Positions 1 through 6,197 are shown, counted from the stretch's first letter. The stretch is 6,434 nucleotides of DNA from Prevotellaceae bacterium (GCA_031259935.1 JAIRKV010000239.1:1-6434), one strand, 5' to 3'. The notes: generated by a model not told the origin, from the letters alone. Program-made: numbers and translations.

Positions 1-776
1 AATATAAAAACAATGACGAAATAGGACGTCTTGTAAATGCTTACAATTCGATGCTCGACAAACTTGCTGAAAACGCAGCAAAACTTGCTCAAACCGAACG
101 CGAACACGCTTGGCGCGAAATGGCACAACAAATTGCGCATGAAATAAAAAATCCTTTAACGCCAATGATGCTTAATATTCAACATGTGATGCGTTTGAAA
201 AAAAATAATGACCCGAATTGGGAAAAACATTTCGACAATCTGGCAAAATCTTTAATTGAACAGATAAATATTTTATCTATAACAGCATCAGAATTTTCGG
301 ATTTTGCGAAATTCACAAAAGTCGAACGTTACGATGTTGATGTTATCGAATTGTTAGAAAAACAGTTAACCGTATTCAAAGGATATGATAAAATAAAAAT
401 ATCGTTACATGTTGATGGAGTGCGTCATAAAATAGTATCGGCTTTATACGAACAATTACAGCGAGTGTTTACAAATCTTATAAAAAATGCAATACAGGCA
501 ATAGGCGATGACAATGAAGGCGAAATAAAATTGTTTGCTTACGATTTGTCTAACAATTATTATTGTTTCAAAGTTCAAGATTCGGGAATAGGAATCGACA
601 GAGAATTTCAAAAACATTTATTTCAGCCAAATTTCACAACCAAATCAAGCGGTACTGGATTAGGATTGGCAATTTCAAAAAACATTATCGAAAATATCGG
701 CGGACGAATATATTACGCACTTTCGGAAGACGGCAAAACCTGTTTCGTCATTGAATTACCGATGAAAAACAGTTAA
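1..776 (+). CDS. Sensor histidine kinase, NtrY-like, C-terminal part (5' end outside window)
   Basis: This is a membrane-associated two-component sensor kinase that autophosphorylates on histidine and passes the phosphate to a response regulator; the signal is unknown. The frame is open from base 3 with no start. The ATG at 51 is internal, because the residues before it (NDEIGRLVNAYNSM) are the end of a HAMP linker. Numbering from that Met, the DHp H-box AHEIKNPLTP carries the phospho-acceptor His30. The ATPase domain has the N-box NLIKNAIQA (141-149), G1 box DSGIGID (177-183), F-box region FQPNFTTKSS and G2 box GTGLGLAI (201-208). All key residues are present, so the visible half looks functional. 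The HEIKNPLTPM pattern with HAMP is typical of NtrY-type kinases. The sensor domain and any partner regulator lie to the left. No clear terminator follows the TAA. Confidence 0.93.
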   Translation, partial: YKNNDEIGRLVNAYNSMLDKLAENAAKLAQTEREHAWREMAQQIAHEIKNPLTPMMLNIQHVMRLKKNNDPNWEKHFDNLAKSLIEQINILSITASEFSDFAKFTKVERYDVDVIELLEKQLTVFKGYDKIKISLHVDGVRHKIVSALYEQLQRVFTNLIKNAIQAIGDDNEGEIKLFAYDLSNNYYCFKVQDSGIGIDREFQKHLFQPNFTTKSSGTGLGLAISKNIIENIGGRIYYALSEDGKTCFVIELPMKNS

Positions 777-956
777 AAACTTGTTTAAATTCAATTAAAA
801 AAACAACTGAATTGATCTTCTTAAAAGGTATTTAGTCATTCCTTAAAAAGCATTGAAATCATTTATAAATGTAAACTGTCGAATAAAATACCGTGTTTTA
901 CATATATACATGCTAAAAGTCGGCAAAACAGGAACAGTTTTTTTCTTCTTTTGCTT
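777..956. other. Intergenic spacer after the kinase gene, no gene seen
   Basis: This AT-rich stretch separates the kinase stop from the dispersed repeat. It is open in the rpsF frame from 853 onward, but the encoded residues are low-complexity and run straight through the repeat, so I do not regard it as coding. Two weak stem possibilities are visible: TCAATT with AATTGA just after the kinase gene, and ATGTAAA (869-875) with TTTACAT (897-903). Neither is followed by a convincing T-run. No TAnnTTTG promoter box was recognised here. Confidence 0.5.
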
Positions 957-1137
957 CGTCATTGCGAACTGCGAAGCAGGAAGCAACCGAAGCGCAGCGG
1001 ATCTCAACGATTTAATCCAGAAGATTATTTGCCATTTTTTATTGTTTATTTTTCTGGATTGCTTCGTCGCTGCGCTCCTCGCAATGACGTGCTGCTTGCT
1101 TTTATGTCAAAACAAAACCGATAGAAATAATATCGCA
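957..1137 (-). repeat. Dispersed inverted-repeat element, copy 1
   Basis: This is a GC-richer palindromic element in an AT-rich gap. The outer arms CGTCATTGCGA (957-967) and TCGCAATGACG (1079-1089) are exact reverse complements. The inner arms AATCCAGA (1014-1021) and TCTGGATT (1053-1060) also pair, around an AT-rich loop. Read on the minus strand, it starts with a 52-base head (1137 to 1086), then arm, loop and arm. The same order recurs on the plus strand at 6211-6350, where the head matches at 45 of 52 positions and the AAGCAACCGAAGCGCAGCG module is identical. This resembles the REP- or MITE-like non-coding repeats of bacterial genomes. It encodes no transposase, so any movement would need help in trans. 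It lies just upstream of the ribosomal promoter, without disrupting it. Confidence 0.8.
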
Positions 1138-1228
1138 TTACTAATGATTTTTTTATTTTTAAGGAGCAACTATTTATTGATTGCCAAATACAAATCAGTT
1201 GATTACAAAAAAAATATTTTAAAGATTA

Positions 1229-1258
1229 TTTGTAATTCGCAAATTTTGATTACCTTTG
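1229..1258 (+). promoter_or_regulatory. Bacteroidota-type promoter of the rpsF operon
   Basis: TTTG at 1229-1232 (-33 element) and TACCTTTG at 1251-1258 (-7 element) are separated by 18 bases. This matches the Bacteroidota housekeeping consensus TTTG / TAnnTTTG. Transcription should begin around 1263-1266, giving a leader of about 45-50 bases before the rpsF ATG. The leader is very AT-rich, with an AAAATTT / AAATTTT pairing (1265-1271 with 1292-1298). I see no GC-containing structure like the described S6:S18-binding leader. Confidence 0.8.
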
Positions 1259-1311
1259 CAGCTCAAAATTTTAATAATTATATTAATAATCAAATTTTAG
1301 AACAAAAAATT

Positions 1312-1647
1312 ATGTTGAATCATTATGAAACTGTTTTCATCGTAACTCCCGTTTTATCAGAAAGTCAGGTAAAGGAAACAGTTAAAAAATTTCGTAATTT
1401 TGTTACCGAAAACGGTGGCGAAGTAGTTTACGAAGACGATTGGGGCTTAAAAAAGCTGGCTTACCCAATTCAAAAGAAATCCACAGGATTTTATCACCTT
1501 ATCGAATTTAAGGCGGAAGGTGAATTTATAAAAAAACTCGAAATTCAGTATCGCCGCGATGAGCGTATTATTCGTTTTTTAACTTTCAAAATGGATAAAC
1601 ACGCTGTTGAATATGCTGAAAAGAGAAGAAGTAACAAAACAAATTAA
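1312..1647 (+). CDS. rpsF: 30S ribosomal protein S6
   Basis: S6 binds the central domain of 16S rRNA as a heterodimer with S18 on the 30S platform. The 111-residue product begins MLNHYETVFIVTPVLSESQV and contains the family segments GGEVVYEDDWGLKKLAYPI, STGFYHL and RRDERIIRFLTFKMDKHA. It has the usual Bacteroidota length and a basic tail (EKRRSNKTN). The same frame is open upstream to 853, but that extension crosses the dispersed repeat and the promoter and encodes no S6-like sequence. The ATG at 1312, after the predicted transcription start, is therefore the start. There is no strong Shine-Dalgarno site, which is normal for this phylum. It is the first gene of the S6-S18-L9 operon; rpsR follows after 19 bases. 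Confidence 0.97.
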   Translation: MLNHYETVFIVTPVLSESQVKETVKKFRNFVTENGGEVVYEDDWGLKKLAYPIQKKSTGFYHLIEFKAEGEFIKKLEIQYRRDERIIRFLTFKMDKHAVEYAEKRRSNKTN

Positions 1648-1666
1648 AAAGTAGGAGAACAGAAAA

Positions 1667-1927
1667 ATGGCAGATGAAATCAGGTATTTAAATCCTACAA
1701 AAGCGGATGTAAAACGCAAAAAATATTGTCGTTTCAAAAAAGCAGGCATCAAATATGTTGACTACAAAGATGCGGAATTTTTGAAGAAATTTTTGAACGA
1801 GCAGGGAAAAATTCTTCCTCGCCGACTGACAGGAACATCGTTGAAATTTCAACGTAAAGTAGGACAAGCCGTAAAACGCGCTCGACATCTTGCTTTGCTT
1901 CCATTTGTAACCGATATGTTGAAATAA
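1667..1927 (+). CDS. rpsR: 30S ribosomal protein S18
   Basis: S18 pairs with S6 on the platform of the small ribosomal subunit and contacts 16S rRNA. The 86-residue protein shows the S18 core: KKYCRFKKAGIKYVDYKD (about residues 18-35), then FLNEQGKILPRRLTGTS, then the basic RNA-binding helix KFQRKVGQAVKRARHLALLPF near the C-terminus. There is a single cysteine, as in many non-zinc S18 forms. AGGAG at 1653-1657 lies 9 bases before the ATG, so this internal cistron has a real Shine-Dalgarno site, unlike rpsF. It is co-transcribed with rpsF and with rplI, which starts 16 bases downstream. Confidence 0.97.
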   Translation: MADEIRYLNPTKADVKRKKYCRFKKAGIKYVDYKDAEFLKKFLNEQGKILPRRLTGTSLKFQRKVGQAVKRARHLALLPFVTDMLK

Positions 1928-1943
1928 TTTTAGGAGGATTGAA

Positions 1944-2396
1944 ATGGAAATTATACTGAAACAGGATGTTGTAAATTTAGGTCATAAAGATGATATTGTA
2001 ACCGTAAAAAACGGCTATGCAACAAATTATCTTATTCCGCAAGGCTTTGCAACAATGGCAACGCCTTCGGCAAAGAAGATGCACGCTGAAAATATACGTC
2101 AGCGAGCGCATAAAGAAGCAAAACTTCGCGATGATGCAACCGCACTGGCTGCAAAACTCGAAGGTTTGACAATTACCATAGGAGCAAAAGCAAGTTCAAC
2201 AGGTAAAATTTTTGGTTCGGTTACGAACATTCAAATTGCAGATGAACTTGCAGCAAGAGGTTTTGAAATAGATCGTAAACAAATTGTAATTCTTGGCGAT
2301 GAAAGTAATGTTAAAGAACTCGGAACTTTCGATGCCGAAATAAAAATTTATCGCGATATAAAATCTTCAATAAGGTTTGAAGTCGTTTCAGAATAG
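1944..2396 (+). CDS. rplI: 50S ribosomal protein L9
   Basis: L9 binds 23S rRNA near the L1 stalk and, through its long helix, influences spacing between ribosomes and frame maintenance. The 150-residue product has the N-terminal rRNA-binding domain MEIILKQDVVNLGHKDDIVTVK...GYATNYLIPQGFA (1-36). A charged connecting helix rich in Lys, Arg and Ala follows (about 43-73). The C-terminal domain includes ASSTGKIFGSVTNIQIADEL (about 83-102) and ends IRFEVVSE. Length and domain order are normal. AGGAGG at 1932-1937 sits 6 bases before the ATG and fixes the start. It is the last gene of the operon; a terminator begins 18 bases after its TAG. Confidence 0.97.
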   Translation: MEIILKQDVVNLGHKDDIVTVKNGYATNYLIPQGFATMATPSAKKMHAENIRQRAHKEAKLRDDATALAAKLEGLTITIGAKASSTGKIFGSVTNIQIADELAARGFEIDRKQIVILGDESNVKELGTFDAEIKIYRDIKSSIRFEVVSE

Positions 2397-2414
2397 GTTT
2401 TTAGATTTTGTGTG

Positions 2415-2452
2415 AAAAGAGCATCATATGATGATGCTCTTTTTTTATTTTT
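2415..2452 (+). terminator. Rho-independent terminator of the rpsF operon, possibly shared
   Basis: A perfect 13-bp stem pairs AAAAGAGCATCAT (2415-2427) with ATGATGCTCTTTT (2431-2443) around an ATG loop. It continues into a T-rich tail to 2452. It lies just after rplI and 24 bases beyond the stop of the convergent flavoprotein gene. On the minus strand the stem ends in only four Ts before CACA, so it could act there too, but less strongly. Confidence 0.88.
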
Positions 2453-2475
2453 GTATTGTCGAAATATTCATACGG

Positions 2476-3726
2476 TTACAATTTTCCTTCTATTTGTTTA
2501 ACAATACTTTGTGCTGCAAGCCGAGCGGTTGAAAAAGCAATTTGCAGATTGTATCCGCCTGTGTCGGCATCAAGATTTAAAACTTCGCCTGCAAAATAAA
2601 GATTATCGACTATTTTGGATTTCATGGTTTTGGAATCTATTTCTTTTAACGATACGCCGCCGGCTGTAACAATGGCTTCGTCAAAAGTATTAAATCCCGA
2701 TATTTCAAAAACAATATTTTTTAATGACTTGATAATCTTTTCTATATCTGTATCTGTAATTTGCTTTTGCAGTTTAATATTTGTTTTTTCTGCAAATGTT
2801 GTAATTATCTGTTGCGGCAATAATTTACAAAGTAAAGCATAATTTGTTTTTGCAGTTTGCATTTCGCGTGCTATGCGATTTTTCAGTTGCCCGTAATTTA
2901 AGGCGGGTTTCAAATCCAGTTTGAGTTCCACATGTTTTTTTGCCATTAATGCGCTAACGGCTTTTCGGCTTAATCGCAATGCCAATGCGCCTGTTATGCC
3001 TGTTCCGTTAAACTCGACTTCGCCAAATTCATCGTCAATATAATTATTATCAACATATAACGAAAGCGAAATATTTTTAAGTTGCAGTTTATTTAACTGC
3101 ATATTATGATTTTTTATTTTGAGCGGAACGAGCGAAGGCTGCAGGTCGGTGACTGTATGTCCTGCCTGTTTTGCAAAGTTGTATCCATCGCCTGTCGAGC
3201 CTGTAAGAGGATAGGAGATTCCGCCTGTTGCAATCATAAAATATTTTGCTTCGATAACTTTTTCATTATTGCCGAAATCTACGTTCAGGCTGCCGATTTT
3301 ATTGTTTTCGATATTCAATGATTTTACTTTTGCATTACAGATTATTTCTGCTCCTGATTTTTTCACCCATTTTACAAGACATTCGGCTACGTCCCACGCT
3401 TTGCCCGATTCGGGAAAAATGCGTTCTCCCCGTTCGGTAACAGTTTTTAATCCTAATGAATTGAAAAATTCAACAGTTTTGAAATTCGAAAAATTGCGTA
3501 ATGCAGAATTCAAAAATCTGCTGTCGGGATAAACATGGGCAAGAAAATCGTCGTGCTGTTTTGTATTTGTAATATTGCATCTTCCTTTGCCTGAAATACG
3601 GATTTTGCGTGCGGGTTTTTCCATTTTTTCAATCAGCAAAACATTCAAACCTTTTTCTGCCGCTGTGCCGGCTCCGAGCAATCCTGCCGCTCCTGCGCCT
3701 GTTATTATTAAATCATAAGTTTGCAT
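2476..3726 (-). CDS. BaiN/HI0933-family FAD-dependent oxidoreductase
   Basis: This is a cytosolic flavoprotein of the HI0933/YhiN/BaiN family. Most members have no established substrate; a role in bile-acid or other reductions has been proposed for some, and I would not transfer it here. The 416-residue protein starts with a Rossmann FAD-binding motif, GAGAAG (10-15), with the ribose-binding acidic residue at Glu33. The family signature GKGRCNITN follows at 46-54. IFPESGKA (103-110) and ATGG (166-169) come next, and then GGISYPLTGSTGDGY (168-182). The C-terminal FAD closure is FAGEVLNLDADTGGYNLQ (378-395). The length is normal and no key motif is missing. There is no signal peptide. It lies 187 bases downstream of the helix-turn-helix gene and is probably a separate unit, though I found no TAnnTTTG box in that gap. 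Confidence 0.93.
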   Translation of the reverse strand: MQTYDLIITGAGAAGLLGAGTAAEKGLNVLLIEKMEKPARKIRISGKGRCNITNTKQHDDFLAHVYPDSRFLNSALRNFSNFKTVEFFNSLGLKTVTERGERIFPESGKAWDVAECLVKWVKKSGAEIICNAKVKSLNIENNKIGSLNVDFGNNEKVIEAKYFMIATGGISYPLTGSTGDGYNFAKQAGHTVTDLQPSLVPLKIKNHNMQLNKLQLKNISLSLYVDNNYIDDEFGEVEFNGTGITGALALRLSRKAVSALMAKKHVELKLDLKPALNYGQLKNRIAREMQTAKTNYALLCKLLPQQIITTFAEKTNIKLQKQITDTDIEKIIKSLKNIVFEISGFNTFDEAIVTAGGVSLKEIDSKTMKSKIVDNLYFAGEVLNLDADTGGYNLQIAFSTARLAAQSIVKQIEGKL

Positions 3727-3747
3727 ATTGCTTTTTTGGATAATTTT

Positions 3748-3889
3748 AAAAAAATAAACTGTAAAGTCATTTTATTACGAAACAATAAAATCATAAAAAC
3801 CAGAATATCAGTAATTAAATGTTTGATATTTGTATGTTTCTATGACTTTTCACTGTATTTTATTTTATGACTTTTCAGATTATTTTTTA
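3748..3889. repeat. 142-bp segment bounded by imperfect inverted repeats, with an extra direct copy
   Basis: The reverse complement of 3748-3770 matches 3867-3889 at 20 of 23 positions; the shared core is ATGACTTT(A/T)CAG. A third, direct copy at 3842-3861 matches the right-hand arm at 17 of 20 positions and includes the identical 12-base TATGACTTTTCA (3841-3852 and 3866-3877). The segment is AT-rich and non-coding, and fills most of the gap between the helix-turn-helix and flavoprotein genes. It could be a small mobile repeat, a set of protein-binding sites, or a weak long-loop terminator on the minus strand, where the last arm ends in a T-run. No target-site duplication was seen. Confidence 0.55.
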
Positions 3890-3896
3890 CTGCTCC

Positions 3897-3919
3897 GTAT
3901 AGAATCTAAAATTCTATAC
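3897..3919 (-). other. Perfect hairpin overlapping the stop of the helix-turn-helix gene
   Basis: GTATAGAAT (3897-3905) and ATTCTATAC (3911-3919) form a 9-bp stem with a 5-base loop. The TAG stop of the upstream gene (3914-3916) lies inside one arm. In the direction of transcription (minus) no T-run follows, so this is not a standard intrinsic terminator. It could instead protect the 3' end of the mRNA, or be a protein-binding palindrome. Confidence 0.4.
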
Positions 3920-4165
3920 TTTTTCGGCTAATATTTCCTTCGCCAAATTAAGGATTGTCGGGTCGTCAATCGAAACAATTCCCCCATCGGGACCCTGTTC
4001 GAAATGAATACCTATAGAACTTCCTTCGTAATGTTTTCCCCCAAAATAATTACGAACAGTATCTACATTAATTCCTAATTTGTCTGCAATTCTTTGCGAA
4101 CTGCCGCTTGGCAGTGCATCTTTAATCCTTCTTAATTCATTGAAGGTCAGTGTAATCTTCTCCAT
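3914..4165 (-). CDS. Small helix-turn-helix DNA-binding protein
   Basis: The product is 83 residues, cytosolic, with no membrane segment. Residues 22-42 (SSQRIADKLGINVDTVRNYFGG) read as a helix-turn-helix in which SQRIADKLG is the first helix and turn, and VDTVRNYF is the probable recognition helix. A glycine-rich stretch follows (IGIHFEQGPDGGIVSIDD, 51-68), then a C-terminal helix (TILNLAKEIL). I recall similar 80-residue proteins as common but uncharacterised in Bacteroidota. The start ATG fits a leader of about 60 bases after a TAnnTTTG box at 4240-4233. It lies 86 bases after nfeD. Its target genes are unknown; autoregulation through nearby repeats is possible but unproven. Confidence 0.8.
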   Translation of the reverse strand: MEKITLTFNELRRIKDALPSGSSQRIADKLGINVDTVRNYFGGKHYEGSSIGIHFEQGPDGGIVSIDDPTILNLAKEILAEKV

Positions 4166-4232
4166 GGCTTATGTTGCTTTTATTTAGAAGTTATTTAATT
4201 TTTTTCGAAGATAAAACATATTTTTGATTCTG

Positions 4233-4240
4233 CAAAATTA
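4233..4240 (-). promoter_or_regulatory. -7 promoter box for the helix-turn-helix gene
   Basis: Read on the minus strand, 4240 to 4233 is TAATTTTG, a full match to TAnnTTTG. It lies 67 bases before the ATG at 4165, in the gap after nfeD. No good TTTG is seen about 19 bases upstream (that site reads GCTG), so the call rests on the -7 box and its position. Confidence 0.5.
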
Positions 4241-4251
4241 ATTGTTCTTTT

Positions 4252-5658
4252 TTAACTTTCAGCAGGTTTTTTTTCGCAATATAATTGTCCTGTTTCAAAT
4301 CGAGTAATAATTACTGTTTCGCCTTTTTCTATAAATCCGTATTCGGCAATTGCGGTATATACTTCATTCGCAATAATTACCTTGCCTGATGGATTTAATG
4401 GCGTAATTGTTGTGCATATTGTTCCGATAAATGATTTATCGTCTGTTTCAACGCTCACAAAACCTTCATCTGCATTCAGTTCTGCATGTAATGAAATGCT
4501 TAAAATTCGGCTGCTCAGTATTTTTTTTCCGAAATAAATTATTCCTATTCCCGATATTAATATTGACGTAACAACCAGCGCAAGCGGTTTGGCGATAACG
4601 CCAATGTTAAATTCGTTCTCATATTTGAAAATATTATTGTCTATCATGCTCATTGTAAGTCCGATTATTATCAATATTATTCCTGAAATTCCGGCAATTC
4701 CCCAACCGGGAATTATAAATATTTCAACAAACAGAAGTATTAATCCTATTATAAATACGATGATTTCCCAGTTTTGTGCAAGTCCTTCGATATAAAGCGG
4801 AGCAAAATAAAATATTGCGCCAAATACGGCAGCGCCGAGCGGGAAACCAATTCCGGGCGTTTGAAGTTCAAAATAAATTCCGCCGAACATTAGCAGAATT
4901 AAAATGCCCTGTACTATCGGATTCAACAAAAAACTTATTATTCCATCTGCCGTTGAAGGTTTGTATTCAACTATTTGATAATTGTTTATGTTTGCTTTTT
5001 GCAATACTTGACTGATATTTTCGGCTTCGCCTTCGCAATAGCCGTTTTGAATTGCTTCCTGCGTAGTGAATGTAAGTACTTTTCCGTTTTCGATAATTCC
5101 TTCGATGGAAATTGCCGGATCAACCATTGCTTGTGCTATTTGCGGGTCGCGATGCCATATTTCTACTGTTTTTCCATCTTTGATAATTGTTTTTTTTCCA
5201 TGTGCTTCGGCTGTTGCCCGCATCATCGAACGCATAAACGATTGATATTTATCGGGAAGCACTTCGCCCGTCTGGTCAACAACTGTTGCAGTGCCTATAC
5301 TTCCGCCCGAATGCATGTAAATGCTGTCGCAGGCAATGGAAATGAGCGCTCCTGCCGATGCTGCCTGATTGTTTATAAAAACCATTACAGGAATTTTGCA
5401 GTTCAGTATTTTTGTCCGTATCGAGTCGGCGGCGGTAAGTTCGCCTCCATAAGTGTTTAACTGCATGATAATGTAATCGGCTTTTTGCTGTTCGGCTGTC
5501 GAAATGTTTTTACTTACAATACGCACGGCTAAAGCGTCTATTTCTCTGTTTAATTCAAATGTCCATATAATTTTTTGTTGAATGGAATCGGTTGTCTGCG
5601 ACGCTGCCGATATTTGAATGCCTGTTATTAAAAATAAAAGTATTTTGAATGATTTCAT
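4252..5658 (-). CDS. NfeD-family membrane-bound serine protease (ClpP-like domain plus NfeD OB domain)
   Basis: This is a long-form NfeD protein, thought to cleave or organise membrane proteins, often with stomatin/flotillin partners; no such partner is visible here. Of 468 residues, 1-19 form a signal peptide ending SAAS. The ClpP/SppA-like domain (about 30-225) has NTYGGEL (68-74) and AASAGALIS (99-107), with Ser101 the likely nucleophile, followed by SGGSIGTA (117-124). About five hydrophobic segments follow (roughly 239-263, 268-290, 297-317, 319-338, 356-377). The C-terminal soluble OB-fold (about 400-468) has LNPSGKVIIANEVYTAIAE and GFIEKGETVIITRFETGQLY. The protein is complete. By eye, the lysine that completes the Ser/Lys dyad in archaeal homologues falls on an arginine (about Arg147). 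A -7-like box at 5689-5682 suggests its own promoter. Confidence 0.92.
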   Translation of the reverse strand: MKSFKILLFLITGIQISAASQTTDSIQQKIIWTFELNREIDALAVRIVSKNISTAEQQKADYIIMQLNTYGGELTAADSIRTKILNCKIPVMVFINNQAASAGALISIACDSIYMHSGGSIGTATVVDQTGEVLPDKYQSFMRSMMRATAEAHGKKTIIKDGKTVEIWHRDPQIAQAMVDPAISIEGIIENGKVLTFTTQEAIQNGYCEGEAENISQVLQKANINNYQIVEYKPSTADGIISFLLNPIVQGILILLMFGGIYFELQTPGIGFPLGAAVFGAIFYFAPLYIEGLAQNWEIIVFIIGLILLFVEIFIIPGWGIAGISGIILIIIGLTMSMIDNNIFKYENEFNIGVIAKPLALVVTSILISGIGIIYFGKKILSSRILSISLHAELNADEGFVSVETDDKSFIGTICTTITPLNPSGKVIIANEVYTAIAEYGFIEKGETVIITRFETGQLYCEKKPAES

Positions 5659-5670
5659 TTTGAATTGTAT

Positions 5671-6087
5671 TTAATATTTTACAAATTTATTTTCGTTCTT
5701 CTTATATTGCTGAAAATCATAAAACATCGGTCTGATTTGGCGGCTGCTTTCTTTCGGCTTGCTGCATTGTTCATAGATTTTGTCCAAACCTGATTCGTAA
5801 AGCCTGCCGCAAATTCGGTTTATTGTGCGCAGATTGTGTTCAATAGCCGTTTTGTCGCGTTTCAAACAGGCAATGTTGCTATCTTTTATTGGAAATAAAT
5901 CCAGATTCAGCAATTCGCTAATCTGCAAATCGTTACTTTGTTGATTAAATGCTTTTTCAACATTACCCCATATTTCTTCGTTACTCTCTCTAATGCCAGC
6001 AGGAATAGCGGAATACACGATAAAAAGGTCATCAAGGTATGACATTTGTTTTGCGTATTCTATGCTTAATTCTGTCCAACTATTCAT
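5671..6087 (-). CDS. Short protein, possible N-terminal remnant of a type II restriction endonuclease
   Basis: The 138-residue product is soluble, with no signal peptide. It contains TELSIEYAKQMSYLDDLF, LNLDLFPIKDSNIACLKRD, NLRTINRICGRLYESGLDKIYE and PKESSRQIRPMF. From memory these resemble the N-terminus of a type II restriction endonuclease family whose members are usually two to three times longer; I cannot verify this without a search. No catalytic PD-(D/E)xK motif is visible and no methyltransferase is in the window. The tail after MF (residues 122-138, YKKNENKFVKY) is Lys/Asn/Tyr-rich and is encoded by what looks like the nfeD promoter region, so the ORF probably lost its C-terminus. 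It ends 12 bases before nfeD. A promoter sits upstream at 6197-6166, so it may still be transcribed. Otherwise it is a hypothetical protein. Confidence 0.6.
   Translation of the reverse strand: MNSWTELSIEYAKQMSYLDDLFIVYSAIPAGIRESNEEIWGNVEKAFNQQSNDLQISELLNLDLFPIKDSNIACLKRDKTAIEHNLRTINRICGRLYESGLDKIYEQCSKPKESSRQIRPMFYDFQQYKKNENKFVKY
5682..5689 (-). promoter_or_regulatory. -7 promoter box for the nfeD-like gene
   Basis: Read on the minus strand, 5689 to 5682 is TAAATTTG, a full TAnnTTTG match, 23 bases before the nfeD-like ATG. It lies inside the last codons of the upstream short ORF, which suggests those codons are not original coding sequence. No clear TTTG is found about 19 bases upstream, and AT-rich DNA yields such boxes by chance, so confidence is moderate. 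Confidence 0.42.
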
Positions 6088-6165
6088 TGTATTTTAATTT
6101 TAAATTCTTCGTTCTAAAATTTCGGACTTTTTCCACATCGTTTGATTTATTTTTCAAAGATAATA

Positions 6166-6197
6166 CAAATTTATTTACTCGCTCCTTTCCGAACAAA
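6166..6197 (-). promoter_or_regulatory. Bacteroidota-type promoter of the short restriction-like ORF
   Basis: On the minus strand, TTTG at 6197-6194 is followed after 20 bases by TAAATTTG at 6173-6166, a good fit to TTTG / TAnnTTTG. The predicted start is near 6159, giving a leader of about 70 bases before the ATG at 6087. A second box, TATCTTTG (6162-6155), lies just downstream but lacks a -33 partner. A third, TACTTTTG (6251-6244), lies inside the dispersed repeat. Confidence 0.6.

Noticed and set aside
957..1137. CRISPR array
   Set aside because: The repeat words are not regularly spaced, there are only two or three arms, and no cas gene is present.
1161..1180. AAGGAG followed by a TTG as an alternative upstream start for rpsF
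   Set aside because: It lies upstream of the strong promoter at 1229-1258, so the mRNA would not contain it, and the encoded residues are AT-rich filler.
853..1311. N-terminal extension of rpsF in the same open frame
   Set aside because: It runs through the dispersed repeat and the rpsF promoter and encodes no S6-like residues. S6 begins at the ATG at 1312 with normal length.
1259..1311. S6:S18-binding autoregulatory leader RNA
   Set aside because: The leader is short and almost purely A/T, without the GC-containing stem of the described motif.
4975..5460. 161-codon plus-strand open frame
   Set aside because: It is antisense to the NfeD protease gene, cysteine- and phenylalanine-rich as expected of a shadow frame, and has no recognisable domain.
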